Part shown: one piece after another, positions 54,487 to 63,916 of the stretch
How positions within the stretch are numbered: the stretch's first letter is position 1
Layout of the letters: every line of letters begins with the position of its first letter
NCBI RefSeq assembly: GCF_022701255.1
Contig: NZ_CP031705.1
Span: forward strand, 2,121,501-2,185,500
DNA length: 64,000 bases
Source: Microcoleus vaginatus HSN003
GTDB lineage: Bacteria > Cyanobacteriota > Cyanobacteriia > Cyanobacteriales > Microcoleaceae
Direction: 5' to 3'
Translations under genes and position numbers: made by a program
The notes under the pieces: generated by a model
Database searches by the model: none
Seen by the model: the letters and a program-made list of their open reading frames with translations, nothing else
Told to the model about the DNA's origin: nothing

Positions 54487-55566
54487 ATGACTATACTCTC
54501 CACAAAATACATTTCTGCAATTTTGTTGACCTTGGGGTTGACAAGTCTTTCTAGTTGTGATAAGCAAACGGGAGTCACTGCGCCGATCGCCGAAGCCCAC
54601 ACGATCGCCCAGCGTCTCGTCTCTACCGCAGTCGCCCAAAAGCCGAACAACCCGCAATTCGGCCAGCCGATCGACTGTACCCTAGGCAAAGACTGTTTTG
54701 TATTGCTGTATTTCGATCGAGAACCCGGCCCCACCGCCGTAGATTTTGGCTGCGGGCGTCAAACCTACGACGGCCACGACGGCACAGATTTTGCCATTCC
54801 CGACGCCAAAGCAATGGCAAAAGGAGTGCCAGTTATTGCCTCCGCAGCAGGCAAAGTTTTGCGAGCACGAGATGGTGTGATCGATCGGCGTTTACAAAAC
54901 GATACAGAAAAAGCCAACATCGCAGGCACAGAATGCGGCAACGGCATGGTAATCGACCACGGCGGTGGTTGGGAAGCCCAATACTGCCACCTCCGCAAAG
55001 GCAGCGTTGCCGTCAAACCGGGTACGCAGGTACAAAAAGGCACAGTTTTGGGCATGGTGGGAAACTCTGGGATGGCATCTTTCCCCCACGTACACGTAAC
55101 TTTTCGCTATCAAGGCAAAGCCGTAGATCCGTTTGTTGGGCCCGACGCCAAGGTAGGCTGCAACATCGCCCGCAATCCAATTTGGGACAAGCCTTTAGAC
55201 TATATTTCCACAGGTTTAATTAGGGCCGGTTTTGCCAATAAGCCACCCGATATTAACGCTGTCTGGGAAGGGCAATTTTCCGAGACTCAACTCCCTGCAA
55301 ACAGTCCCGCTTTGTTGTTTTGGGTGCAAAGTTACGGAGTGCTCAAGGGCGATCGCGAACAATACAAATTATTTGCACCCAACGGCACAACCATTGCCGA
55401 TCAGACCAACGAAATTAAAGCCCCCAGCCGCACTTGGTTGGGTTATGTCGGCAAAAGAAACAGTACGAATTCTCCTCTGATTCCCGGAGTTTGGCGGGCC
55501 GAATATCGGTTGATGCGGGGCGATCGAGTTTTGACAGAAGTCAACCGAGAAGTTGAGTTGCGTTAG
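54487..55566 (+). CDS. M23-family peptidase, lipoprotein
   Basis: A 359-residue envelope protein with a lipoprotein signal ending LSSC (Cys24). The LytM/M23 domain lies at about residues 95-220: GHDGTDFAIP (first zinc His and Asp), AQYCHL and HVHVTF (HxH). Such domains cut peptidoglycan cross-bridges or activate other enzymes. The C-terminal 130 residues (SPALLFWVQSYGVLKGDR, WRAEYRLMRGDRVLTEVNR) form a beta-rich domain of unknown role. ATG start; zinc ligands intact, so probably active. Confidence 0.9.
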   Translation: MTILSTKYISAILLTLGLTSLSSCDKQTGVTAPIAEAHTIAQRLVSTAVAQKPNNPQFGQPIDCTLGKDCFVLLYFDREPGPTAVDFGCGRQTYDGHDGTDFAIPDAKAMAKGVPVIASAAGKVLRARDGVIDRRLQNDTEKANIAGTECGNGMVIDHGGGWEAQYCHLRKGSVAVKPGTQVQKGTVLGMVGNSGMASFPHVHVTFRYQGKAVDPFVGPDAKVGCNIARNPIWDKPLDYISTGLIRAGFANKPPDINAVWEGQFSETQLPANSPALLFWVQSYGVLKGDREQYKLFAPNGTTIADQTNEIKAPSRTWLGYVGKRNSTNSPLIPGVWRAEYRLMRGDRVLTEVNREVELR

Positions 55567-55677
55567 TCGCCAAGTTACTCACACCAAATTCCTTTGAAAA
55601 CGAGCATCAAATATGTTAAAATAACAACAATATTTTTTCATTTTTGATGGTCAAATTTTCTTTGCCTCATAATAAAA

Positions 55678-56289
55678 ATGTCCTACAGCCAATTCACCAA
55701 CCTAGAAATGATTGAAACCAACTTTGGCATAACCATTGCTGACAAAGTTGGTATTTTTGCCGATTTACCAGACGCCCAGTATAGCGAGCTTCTCAGCCAA
55801 ACTCTGCAAGAAAACATTTCTTTGGCTTTAGCAATTAATACCGAAAAAGCTCGCTCCGAATTAATTGTCACACCTATTTTAGTAGAACTTAGAAAGCAGT
55901 TTAAGTATCAAATTAGCTTTTTTTCAGGAAAAGAGTTTAATGTAGATTTAGAAAAAGGATTAACGGGTTTCTGTGATTTTATGATTAGTCGTTCTCCCGA
56001 ACAACTGCTAATCAAAGCCCCTGTTGTCGCCTTAGTAGAAGCTAAAAATGATAATATCCAAGCTGGACTTCCACAATGTATGGCAGAAATGATTGCAGCT
56101 CAAATCTTTAATGAAAGAAGAAATAATAATATTTCAGAAATATATGGAGTGGTCACAACAGGGACAAATTGGAAATTTTTACGGCTTAGCAATCAAATTA
56201 TGGAAGTTGATTTAAATGATTATTTCATTGATAATATTAGTAAAATTATTGGCATATTAAAATATTTGATCGATGCAGCTAACCTATGA
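55678..56289 (+). CDS. Putative PD-(D/E)XK nuclease-like protein
   Basis: A 203-residue protein with the spaced signature of the restriction-nuclease fold: Glu61 (SELIVTPILVELR), Asp100 (GFCDFMI), Glu121-Ala-Lys123 (VVALVEAKNDN) and Gln133. Similar small proteins are frequent in cyanobacteria and carry no known function. It sits alone; the gap downstream and the next gene give no clue. A diverged nuclease or a regulatory relative is equally possible. Confidence 0.6.
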   Translation: MSYSQFTNLEMIETNFGITIADKVGIFADLPDAQYSELLSQTLQENISLALAINTEKARSELIVTPILVELRKQFKYQISFFSGKEFNVDLEKGLTGFCDFMISRSPEQLLIKAPVVALVEAKNDNIQAGLPQCMAEMIAAQIFNERRNNNISEIYGVVTTGTNWKFLRLSNQIMEVDLNDYFIDNISKIIGILKYLIDAANL

Positions 56290-56476
56290 AACTGGGAGCC
56301 AATTTATGAAATTTGCTCAATATAGATAAATTTAACAATGACTTAACCATAATTTTTACAAGCTCACAAATTCTCCGGGACAATCTAGCTTTCATCAGCT
56401 TGTTGTCGTCGGCTCGATCGCTCCTCCTTCCCCGTCGAACACGAGCGTTCGGGAGGGTGGTTTGGATGTGGACAAT

Positions 56477-56710
56477 TTAGGGCAAATTGTTCCAAGCTTG
56501 AGCCACAATGTCGCTCAGCCATAGCCTCTGAGCAAAATCGAGCAGATTGTCGTCGGCGAGTACCTCAGCCTTTAATTCATCCAAAGACTGAGATCGCGAT
56601 CGAGCTATTTGAATCACACCCGCGATCGCCGACGCCACCAATTCTTCATTCAGCGGCTGCTGTCGCAAAGCAATCATTTCTTGAGGATTCGTAGGAATGG
56701 GATAATTCAT
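56477..56710 (-). CDS. Small hypothetical protein
   Basis: About 77 residues, predicted all-helical (EELVASAIAGVIQIARSRSQS, DELKAEVLADDNLLDFAQRLWL). The frame is open to a GTG at 56746; I prefer the ATG at 56710 (MNYPIPTNPQEM). No family or motif is recognised. It is divergent from cruP. Likely a real cyanobacterial small protein, but conservation was not checked. Confidence 0.5.
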   Translation of the reverse strand: MNYPIPTNPQEMIALRQQPLNEELVASAIAGVIQIARSRSQSLDELKAEVLADDNLLDFAQRLWLSDIVAQAWNNLP

Positions 56711-56903
56711 GAGATTGCATACCGAAAGGAGTAGATATTCAGCCACTGCGCCCCCACCGAGAGCAAGAGCGATCGAAAACCTAAAAATCTGAGAACATTG
56801 TAAACTTATTTAAAACTAAATAAGTATTCGGGAGTATAGCCTACTTTGCTCCCTTGTCAACTCCCCCATCTTTATTAATTTATTCAGAATTGAGAGCCTA
56901 ATC

Positions 56904-59045
56904 ATGCAAGAAATTCTTTATCTAGAAGTCCCCACACCAGATACAGCAGCCGTCTGCACTTGGTTGCAGCACGAATTCGATCCCGGAATCGGAGAAAAAA
57001 TTATTACTGCTGACGGCTTTCGCCTGCTTTCAAACGTAACAGCAGCCGAGGTTCTCAAGTCTGGAACTCAAAATGCCAATCCAAAACCCGCCTTGGCTGA
57101 CACCAATTCAGGAAACCAAAATTGGCGATCGACAGAACTTTCTACCTTTGTCTGGTCAGTACAGCGCACCACTTATTTAAAAGTCTTTCGTCTAGAAGAG
57201 GCGCCTGCGGGAGAAAAAAAGTTCCTGGAAGCTCTGAATCTTGCTGTGAAAAACAAATTTCCCGATCGCTACCCGGAGCCCCCTGTCATAGACCTCTCCA
57301 AACAGTCAATTTTTGAGGCTCTTGCCCCCTATTACCCCCTCACCGTCAAATACTTCCAAAAAATGCCTGAAGGCGAATACGACCTCAAGCGCGTCTACTG
57401 GTGGGAGCAACGTTGGCGCGAAAGCACTCGCAATCCTCAAAAGCCAAAACAAGTAGTGTTTTTGAAGGAAGAAGGAAGAGGGAAGAAGGAAGAGGGCACA
57501 GGGAAGAAGGCAGAAGACACGATTTTGGTGTCTGATTCTGGCGATACTTTTTATGACTTAATTTATATTGGCGGGGCCTTGGGAGTGATTCACGCCGCAG
57601 TCATGGCGAAACTGGGCTACCGAGTGCTGCTAGTTGAACGAATGCCTTTCGGGCGGATGAATCGCGAGTGGAATATTTCGCGAGACGAAATTCAAAGCTT
57701 AATTGATTTGGGTTTATTTACTGCGGCAGAAATCGAAACTTTGATTGCCAGAGAATACAAAGATGGCTACAACAAGTTTTTTGATGCTAACAATCCGCCC
57801 GTTGCGAAAGCGCCAGTTCTGCACACACCGAAGGTACTAAATGTAGCTTTGGACGGAGAGAAATTGCTGAATTTAGCGGGACTTAAGCTAACAGAAGCTG
57901 GTGGAGAAATCTGGGACGAAACTGAGTTTCTCCGAGCCGATGTGGAAGCGGAAAAAGTAGTAGTTCAAGGTCGCCACTTGCCGACAAAAGCCGATCGCAC
58001 TGCATTAGGACGGCTTGTGGTGGATGCAATGGGTTCAGCTTCTCCCATCGCTTGGCAATTGAACGAAGGGCGGACTTTTGACAGCGTTTGTCCCACAGTG
58101 GGAGCAGTCATCGACGCAGGATTTGAGCCGGGAGTGTGGGATTCCGAGTACGGGGATGTGCTCTACACTCACGGGGACATTTCCCGCGGGCGCCAACTCA
58201 TCTGGGAGTTGTTTCCCGGCGCCGGCACAGAACTGACAGTTTATCTATTTCACTACCACCAAGTACATCCAGAGAATCCCGGTTCTTTGCTAGAAATGTA
58301 CGAGGATTTTTTCGCAATTTTGCCGGAATACCGCCGCTGCGATGTCGATAAATTGGTGTGGAAAAAACCGACCTTTGGTTATATTCCGGGGCATTTTAGC
58401 AGCAGCAGCAGCGATCGCTCCGTGGCGATCGATCGCCTAGTCTCGATCGGCGACGCAGCATCCCTGCAATCTCCCCTCGTTTTCACCGGCTTCGGCTCTC
58501 TTATCCGCAATCTTTTCCGCTTAACAGACCTTTTGGATACTGCTTTAAAGCACAATTTGTTGACGGCCAATCACTTAAACAAAATTCGCGCCTACCAGAG
58601 CAATGTTTCAGTAACTTGGCTGTTTTCTAAAGGCATGATGGTTCCTACCGGCAGCAGTTTGCCGCCTCAAAGAATTAATTCAATTCTCAATACCTTTTTC
58701 GGTATTTTGGCAGCACAAAAACTCGCCGTAGCCGAAACTTTTATTAAAGACAGAACCGACTGGCTAACTTTCAATCGGCTGGCGATCGAAGCAGCGGGAA
58801 AAAACCCTTCTCTCCTGAGGTGGATTTTAGATTTTGTCAGCTTGGGGGATATTTGGCGCTGGCTAGGGAGTTACTTGAGTTTTACTCTGCTGGCTTTGGC
58901 CAGTTTGTTGTTCGGATGGCTTCCCAGCTTCGCTCGCAGGGTACAACCTTGGTTGGAGCCCCGATATCCGGCTGTTTGGCTGTGGCTGTTGGCTACCAGC
59001 TATGCTCTCACCTACGGGATGGGAAAAGGGAGAAAAGAGTTTTGA
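56904..59045 (+). CDS. cruP: CruP-type lycopene cyclase homologue (FAD-dependent)
   Basis: A 713-residue flavoprotein of the CruA/CruP family of carotenoid cyclases. Residues 1-190 form the family's N-terminal region; the FAD-binding fold starts at about 215 (DLIYIGGALGVIHAAVMA, GYRVLLVER), followed by REWNISRDEIQSLIDLGLF, ASPIAWQLNEGR, DISRGRQLIWELFPGAG and a C-terminal membrane-prone region (FTLLALASLLFGWLPSF). Details such as NKFFDANNPP point to CruP more than CruA. CruP is linked to oxidative-stress tolerance and its cyclase activity is debated. A heptamer-repeat insertion encodes KEEGRGKKEEGTGKKAED near residue 190, just before the FAD domain. Confidence 0.8.
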   Translation: MQEILYLEVPTPDTAAVCTWLQHEFDPGIGEKIITADGFRLLSNVTAAEVLKSGTQNANPKPALADTNSGNQNWRSTELSTFVWSVQRTTYLKVFRLEEAPAGEKKFLEALNLAVKNKFPDRYPEPPVIDLSKQSIFEALAPYYPLTVKYFQKMPEGEYDLKRVYWWEQRWRESTRNPQKPKQVVFLKEEGRGKKEEGTGKKAEDTILVSDSGDTFYDLIYIGGALGVIHAAVMAKLGYRVLLVERMPFGRMNREWNISRDEIQSLIDLGLFTAAEIETLIAREYKDGYNKFFDANNPPVAKAPVLHTPKVLNVALDGEKLLNLAGLKLTEAGGEIWDETEFLRADVEAEKVVVQGRHLPTKADRTALGRLVVDAMGSASPIAWQLNEGRTFDSVCPTVGAVIDAGFEPGVWDSEYGDVLYTHGDISRGRQLIWELFPGAGTELTVYLFHYHQVHPENPGSLLEMYEDFFAILPEYRRCDVDKLVWKKPTFGYIPGHFSSSSSDRSVAIDRLVSIGDAASLQSPLVFTGFGSLIRNLFRLTDLLDTALKHNLLTANHLNKIRAYQSNVSVTWLFSKGMMVPTGSSLPPQRINSILNTFFGILAAQKLAVAETFIKDRTDWLTFNRLAIEAAGKNPSLLRWILDFVSLGDIWRWLGSYLSFTLLALASLLFGWLPSFARRVQPWLEPRYPAVWLWLLATSYALTYGMGKGRKEF
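57469..57522 (+). repeat. GAAGGAAGA-type heptamers inside cruP
   Basis: Tandem GAAGGAAG/GAGGGAAGA units run in frame through the cruP coding sequence, producing a Lys/Glu/Gly stretch. Same family as the tract after the response regulator gene and in ribBA. Confidence 0.85.
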
Positions 59046-59075
59046 GTTTTGAGTTTTGAGTCAAAACTCAAAACT
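59039..59075 (+). terminator. GTTTTGA heptamers forming a hairpin at the cruP stop
   Basis: GAGTTTT units followed by a mirror TCAAAACTCAAAAC (about 59046-59075) form a perfect 14-bp stem with a very short loop. The cruP TGA stop (59043-59045) is itself part of the repeat. It can act between the convergent cruP and coiled-coil genes, but lacks a strong T run. Confidence 0.55.
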
Positions 59076-59090
59076 AGCAACTTCAGTTCG

Positions 59091-60422
59091 CTATCGAAAA
59101 CTCGGCAATTCAATTTCAGCTAGCGATCGACGTTTTTTAGAAGCCCGCAGCGGACTGGCAATCAAGCTCAGCCAGTCGGGTTGGGCGACTGCTGTAGGTT
59201 TTGCCACACTCGATCGCACTTCTTGAATGCCAAAGGTTTCAACGGAGTTCAAAATTTGAAAAGCCCTGGCTAATTCTTGCGTGTCCACATTGGTAGCAGT
59301 TTCGGGTTCCGACTCCGCCACGGGCAGTTCAGGTTCCGCAACCGCAGGGGCCGAGTCAGGTGCCGGCTCATGAGGCTGGTAGGTTTCGGTCTCCTGTAAT
59401 TGAATGGCGGATACTTGGGCTAATTTGTCGAGTTCTAGAGGGGCTGGGGATTCAGGCTCGATCGCCTCGACAGCAACCGCTACCTCTGGATTCTCTTCGG
59501 TTTCCGACCAAGGTTGGACAGGGGAAGCGTTGAAGGCTGGCGGCAGCGGAACTTGAGAGCTTTTGACCGCAGCGAGCAATGATTCTAATTGCGCGCTGGC
59601 GCTATCCTCTGCATTGTCAGGCGGCTCGATCCTCGGTGACTTTACCTGCGGCCTGTCCAAGCTTCTTTCCAAAGCAGCTTTGAATTGCAGAGTGTGGCGC
59701 TGCTGGCGGTGCAAGCGGGCTCGCAATTCCCTGCAAATATTTTCTGTGGCTACTAACTGCTGTAACTGTTCGTTGTAGCGCTGCACAGTAGACGCACATT
59801 CTCGCTCAACAGTCGCTAGCCTTACTTGGCTAGTTGCCAACTGACTTCTTAAATTTTCGACTAAAATTTCTTGACTTTGGAGGGTTTGATGGGAAACTTC
59901 CACTTTCCCAAAAAGCCGCGTCAATTGTTCTTGAGTATTTGCGAGTTCTGCAGTCCGCTGTTCTAGCAAAGTTTCGCGATTCTGCAAGGTGTTTTGGGAC
60001 TCTTCGAGAGCTGTTTCTAGCTGCGCGATGCGCTGCAAAAGGTCGCGGTTGCATTCGTGCAGCGCTTGCATGAGGGTGACTGGGGTTGATCCTTTGCCCT
60101 TAGCCTGTTCGGCATTCCCAAGCATACTTTTTAGATTCTCTGAAATCGGGGACGAGCCCACCTGAGTCGGCTGTGTCGGAGATTGCGAATTTTTTGTTTC
60201 AGATTTTGTGGGAATTGCATCTACACTGATGGCGTTGGGAAAATCTACTGTTTGCCAGTCTTCTTCTGGCTGTTGGGGAACGGTTGCAGGAGTGTCTATC
60301 GCATCGGGGGCGATCGGCTCAAAACCCCCAGCATCAGCAATATTTGACTGCAATGGTTCGGTATTGGATGGAACAGCAGGGTACGGTTGGTGCTGATGGG
60401 CTCGAAGATCAGCTTCTGACAT
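59091..60422 (-). CDS. Coiled-coil protein of unknown function
   Basis: A 443-residue soluble protein. The N-terminal 120 residues are Pro/Ser/Gln-rich and disordered; residues about 125-275 form a long coiled coil (CNRDLLQRIAQLETALEESQ, RETLLEQRTAELANTQEQL, RSQLATSQVRLATVERE). The rest is acidic and Pro/Glu-rich, ending with a basic motif (KKRRSLAEIELPSF). No enzymatic domain. It ends 45 bases from cruP, convergently. Conserved hypothetical proteins of this shape occur in filamentous cyanobacteria, perhaps in cell structure or motility, which I cannot show. Confidence 0.7.
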   Translation of the reverse strand: MSEADLRAHQHQPYPAVPSNTEPLQSNIADAGGFEPIAPDAIDTPATVPQQPEEDWQTVDFPNAISVDAIPTKSETKNSQSPTQPTQVGSSPISENLKSMLGNAEQAKGKGSTPVTLMQALHECNRDLLQRIAQLETALEESQNTLQNRETLLEQRTAELANTQEQLTRLFGKVEVSHQTLQSQEILVENLRSQLATSQVRLATVERECASTVQRYNEQLQQLVATENICRELRARLHRQQRHTLQFKAALERSLDRPQVKSPRIEPPDNAEDSASAQLESLLAAVKSSQVPLPPAFNASPVQPWSETEENPEVAVAVEAIEPESPAPLELDKLAQVSAIQLQETETYQPHEPAPDSAPAVAEPELPVAESEPETATNVDTQELARAFQILNSVETFGIQEVRSSVAKPTAVAQPDWLSLIASPLRASKKRRSLAEIELPSFR

Positions 60423-60692
60423 GGCTTTTTATCCCAATAGTCACAGGGTCTCAGATACAGTCTATCCTTAGATATTCTCCCGAAGGAAGCCCCTAAGTGA
60501 TACTTGTTGTCATTTTTTCTGTTTTTTCGGACAATAGCCTCTGAATCGAGTCGCGCGAACTACAACCCGAACTCAAATTCAGGCGTAAGATGCGCCTATG
60601 AGTACCCTACAGACGTGAGTTTTTTATCCCCAGTCCTATCAAAATAATTTTTTCTGATGTGTAACGCACTGTTTCGCTATCCGGGCGATCGC

Positions 60693-61355
60693 CTAAGCTT
60701 TAACAACTGCAAAATGTTTGTCAATAATTGCTGGAACTTCTGCCGGCGCAATGCGACTGTAGCGAGTTTTGTCCGGCATCAAAACTATATTTGGGCCAGC
60801 TTTACACTGTTTGAGACATCCGGTTCCCTGAACTGTCACTTTGTCTTCTAAACCGCGCGAATTCAAAGCATTTTCTAAAGCTTTACAGACTCCTCCAGCG
60901 CCCCGCTTCAGGCAGTCTGATTTTTGACATACTAATATTTTGGTTTGGCTTTTTGCCGGAGCTTTTACCGTTTGAGCGGCAGTGGGAGAGGTGACTTGGG
61001 TTTTGCCGATCGCGCGATCGTCGAATGTCAATACCCCAATAGGCACATTAGTGGAGTCAAGGTGTTCGTGCGATCGATCGTTGTGACCCTGAGCCAGCGT
61101 GAGGCGGCGAGCTTTAAGTTTTATTTTACCATTTTTCAAGTTGAGTTCTTTCTCACCTACAACTTTAACTCTCAACCCCGGTGTCAAAATAGGCGACAGA
61201 AATGCCCGCAATTCCTTGCAAAGTTTAACAAGATATTCTACTCCGCGATCGCTACTAATTCGCAAATATTTAAGTTTACAGCCATCTTCAATAATCAGGC
61301 CGAGGATTTCTCCCTCTAAACTGAATTCGGAAACTTGCTTGCCAGATTTATACAT
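60693..61355 (-). CDS. Thioredoxin-like [2Fe-2S] ferredoxin protein
   Basis: A 220-residue protein. Residues 1-100 form a beta-rich domain (VSEFSLEGEILGLIIEDGCKLKYLRIS split), and the C-terminal 85 residues are a thioredoxin-like ferredoxin with Cys ligands in LVCQKSDCLKRG, GVCKALENAL and VQGTGCLKQCKAGPNIVL. Such domains bind one [2Fe-2S] cluster and occur in electron-transfer or cobalt/metal-related proteins. AAAGGAG lies seven bases before the ATG at 61355; the frame is open to 61481, but that part overlaps the next gene and looks spurious. Confidence 0.8.
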   Translation of the reverse strand: MYKSGKQVSEFSLEGEILGLIIEDGCKLKYLRISSDRGVEYLVKLCKELRAFLSPILTPGLRVKVVGEKELNLKNGKIKLKARRLTLAQGHNDRSHEHLDSTNVPIGVLTFDDRAIGKTQVTSPTAAQTVKAPAKSQTKILVCQKSDCLKRGAGGVCKALENALNSRGLEDKVTVQGTGCLKQCKAGPNIVLMPDKTRYSRIAPAEVPAIIDKHFAVVKA

Positions 61356-61428
61356 TGTTATAACTCCTTTAAATCCGTTACATCCGTTACATCTTGTACG
61401 CTGCTCTTTCCCTAACTTCCGGCTTCCT

Positions 61429-61671
61429 TTAGCCCCGCCAGCAGCACTCCAGCCACTGCACCAGTTCGCCCCGAGGGGCACTGACTTGCCTCAACACGCT
61501 CGTTAACTGAGCAGCTTGTTTGACAGTGTTGACTTTTGCCCGCAAAGGTTGGTCAACCGCACACCAGCAGGGAATTTCTAGTTCTTGCAAGCGTTTGTAA
61601 ACTTGCCACCTATCTAGCCAACTAACTTGCACAATGTCACAAACTTCTAATTCTGGATCTGCTGGATTCAT
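61429..61671 (-). CDS. Asr1405/Asl0597-family small protein
   Basis: An 80-residue protein matching a cyanobacterial conserved family of unknown function: CDIVQVSWLDRWQVYKRL, ELEIPCWCAVDQPLRAKV, QAAQLTSVLRQ and WLECCWRG. It has five Cys. It lies upstream of the ferredoxin-like gene on the same strand with a 73-base gap, so the two may be co-transcribed. Confidence 0.75.
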   Translation of the reverse strand: MNPADPELEVCDIVQVSWLDRWQVYKRLQELEIPCWCAVDQPLRAKVNTVKQAAQLTSVLRQVSAPRGELVQWLECCWRG

Positions 61672-62026
61672 TTTTTGACAACAGTAATAATTTGCATTAA
61701 TTTTTACCCTGACTGATAGTGAGCAGAAGTTAAAAGCCTGATTTCAGCAGAACCTCAAGGATGATCAAAAGCCCTTCCTGAAAAATTGTGCCTTTTGCCT
61801 TCTGCCTTCTGCCTTCAGAAGGTTCGCCCCCCTTTCAGGAAGCGTTCAGAACGAGAATCTTTTTAAAGGATAACCCAACTGCTAATTATTCTCAATAGGT
61901 TGAGAAAAAAAATTTCCTACTCTATAAAATCTTCTACTATCGAGGCAGACCCTGCTTGACGGGTAAATCTAGGGTGCTAGACTGACTCTATTGGCAACAA
62001 AACTGCCTATTGAGAGGAGAACACAC
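61672..62026. other. Gap with TGCCTTC heptamers before dps
   Basis: No gene. TGCCTTT, TGCCTTC, TGCCTTC, TGCCTTC units run at about 61794-61820, followed by a complementary AGAAGG. The dps promoter and leader fill the remainder; no clear PerR/Fur-type site was identified by eye. Confidence 0.5.
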
Positions 62027-62569
62027 ATGGCCCAGACTCAGAGTGCATTGAGACCATTTGGCCACATAGCCGAAAACCCAGTTCTACTGGAACATTCAGT
62101 CACAGCACCAATTTGTGAAGGGATGAACGCGCTGCTGGCCAGTTTTCAGGCTTTATACCTGCAATATCAAAAACATCATTTTGTGGTAGAAGGGGCAGAA
62201 TTTTACTCCTTGCACAAATTCTTTGAAGAAAGCTACGGAGAAGCTCAAGATAGCGTCCACGAGTTGGGCGAACGGTTAAACGGATTGGGCGGCATACCAG
62301 CAGCTAGCTTTAGCAAGTTAGCCGAGCTGTGCTGTTTTGAACCGGAAGCCGACGGCGTATATTCCTGCCGCCAAATGCTAGAACACGATTTAATTGCGGA
62401 ACAAGCTATCCTCGGTTTGCTGCGGCGTCAAGCAGGACAAGCAGAAAGTTTGGGCGATCGAGCTACGCGCTACCTCTACGAAAAAATCCTGCTGAAAACA
62501 GAAGAGCGGGCTTATCACATTTCCCACTTCCTCGCCCCCGATACCTTAGTGCAGTTGAACTTGAACTAA
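62027..62569 (+). CDS. Dps/ferritin-like DNA-protection protein
   Basis: A 180-residue four-helix protein of the Dps family, which assemble as 12-subunit shells, oxidise Fe(II) with peroxide and protect DNA. Ferroxidase-type residues occur in [22 protein letters not shown] and [11 protein letters not shown] (His, His, Glu, Asp and Glu in the expected helix positions). The ATG at 62027 is preceded by GAGAGGAGA; the longer frame from 61991 begins in the leader. A terminator follows. Confidence 0.9.
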   Translation: MAQTQSALRPFGHIAENPVLLEHSVTAPICEGMNALLASFQALYLQYQKHHFVVEGAEFYSLHKFFEESYGEAQDSVHELGERLNGLGGIPAASFSKLAELCCFEPEADGVYSCRQMLEHDLIAEQAILGLLRRQAGQAESLGDRATRYLYEKILLKTEERAYHISHFLAPDTLVQLNLN

Positions 62570-62628
62570 CAATTCTTCTTCCTCTTCCTTCGCGCCCTTA
62601 GCGCCTTCGCGGTTCGTTATCTTAGATC

Positions 62629-62667
62629 AAAAAAAAAGCGGGCAGTTTTGTGACTGCCCGCTTTTTT
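62629..62667. terminator. Bidirectional terminator between dps and chlP
   Basis: A perfect stem of AAAAAAGCGGGCAGT and ACTGCCCGCTTTTTT around a short loop (about 62632-62667), with A and T runs on both sides, so it can end transcripts of both convergent genes. Confidence 0.92.
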
Positions 62668-62695
62668 ATACAAAGTGCGCTTGAGCCGCCGGGAA

Positions 62696-63916
62696 TTAAG
62701 GCGCTAAAGCATTGCCGCGCAACAAGCTACCAATGGTTTTGGCGGTAATCTTCATCTGAATGAAGGGATTAGCTGGTACCACGGTTTTATACAAATAGCT
62801 ATCGAATGTGAGTTTCTGCACATCGCGATCGGCACACATTTCCACAAAAGCTTCGCGAGTAGCATCGGAACGGTAAAACACCCGCTGCAAAATGTCGAGA
62901 ACTTTGTAAGTAATGCCGTAGGCTTTATCCCACCGCTTCAAGTAAATCTTAATTTCCTCTTCAGTCGGAATGCGCGCGCCTTTATTGGAAATCTCCACAA
63001 TAGTTTCGGCGCACATCCGGCCAGACTTGGCTGCAAAATAGATACCTTCGCCGGAAGACTTGGTAACATAACCTGCAGCATCGCCTACGAGAGCAACTCG
63101 GCCGACAACCCGGCGGGGACGCGGATGTTCCGGGATGGGGTGAGCTTCCACTTTAATAATCTCACCGCCCATCAGTTTTTTGGCAGCGCGGGCGCGGACG
63201 CCTGCTTGCAGCTTTTTGATGCTGGCTTGATTGACTTTCATCGTGCCGGTACCGACGGCTACGTGGTCGTATTTGGGGAACACCCAAGCGTAGAAGTCGG
63301 TAGATACGTCGTCGCCGACGTACATTTCGGCTAAGTCTTCGTAGTAAGCCATTTTATCTTCGGGCAGGCGGATGCGCTCTTGGAAGGCGATCGCATAATT
63401 GTAATCACCAGCGTCGATCGCCTTTGCTACGCGGGAGTTAGCGCCGTCAGCCCCAATTACCAAATCGACTTTCAGAGTTTTCTGAATTCCCATTGCGCTG
63501 CCGTCGGAGTGGTCGGCATAGTGGAGAGTATAGGGGTCTGTATTGTTGCCGGGAATTTCTAATTTGTGAACAGTGCCATTAATTAGTTTTGCACCCAACG
63601 AAGCGGCGCGATCGCGCATGAAGCCATCGAGCACTTCGCGGCGGCACATACCGATGTATTCGTGTGCGTTTTCAATATTGATGTCCACCTCGACGTTGGA
63701 GGGGGAGATCATTTTCATTTTTCTGACTTGGCGGTCAATAATACTTTGCGGCAAGTCAAATTCGCTGACCATGCACAGGGGAATCGCCCCACCGCAGGGT
63801 TTGGCGTTGTCTAATTTACGCTCGAATAGGTATGTTTCGATGCCTGCTTTTACCAGTGTTTCGGCGGCGGAAGAACCCGCAGGGCCTGAACCTACTACTG
63901 CAACCCTTAGTGTCAA
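62696..63916 (-). CDS. chlP: Geranylgeranyl diphosphate/chlorophyll reductase
   Basis: Reduces the geranylgeranyl side chain to phytyl for chlorophyll a, tocopherol and phylloquinone. The FAD/NAD(P)H motif is TLRVAVVGSGPAGSSAAETL at the N-terminus; further motifs are KPCGGAIPLCM, DLVIGADGANSRVA and RVALVGDAAGYVTKSSGEG. With a TTG start at 63916 the protein has 406 residues, the family's usual length, and begins MTLRVAVVG; GGAGAGAAAA lies at a good distance before it. Upstream there is only a GTG at 63970 and no ATG. Confidence 0.94.
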   Translation of the reverse strand: MTLRVAVVGSGPAGSSAAETLVKAGIETYLFERKLDNAKPCGGAIPLCMVSEFDLPQSIIDRQVRKMKMISPSNVEVDINIENAHEYIGMCRREVLDGFMRDRAASLGAKLINGTVHKLEIPGNNTDPYTLHYADHSDGSAMGIQKTLKVDLVIGADGANSRVAKAIDAGDYNYAIAFQERIRLPEDKMAYYEDLAEMYVGDDVSTDFYAWVFPKYDHVAVGTGTMKVNQASIKKLQAGVRARAAKKLMGGEIIKVEAHPIPEHPRPRRVVGRVALVGDAAGYVTKSSGEGIYFAAKSGRMCAETIVEISNKGARIPTEEEIKIYLKRWDKAYGITYKVLDILQRVFYRSDATREAFVEMCADRDVQKLTFDSYLYKTVVPANPFIQMKITAKTIGSLLRGNALAP

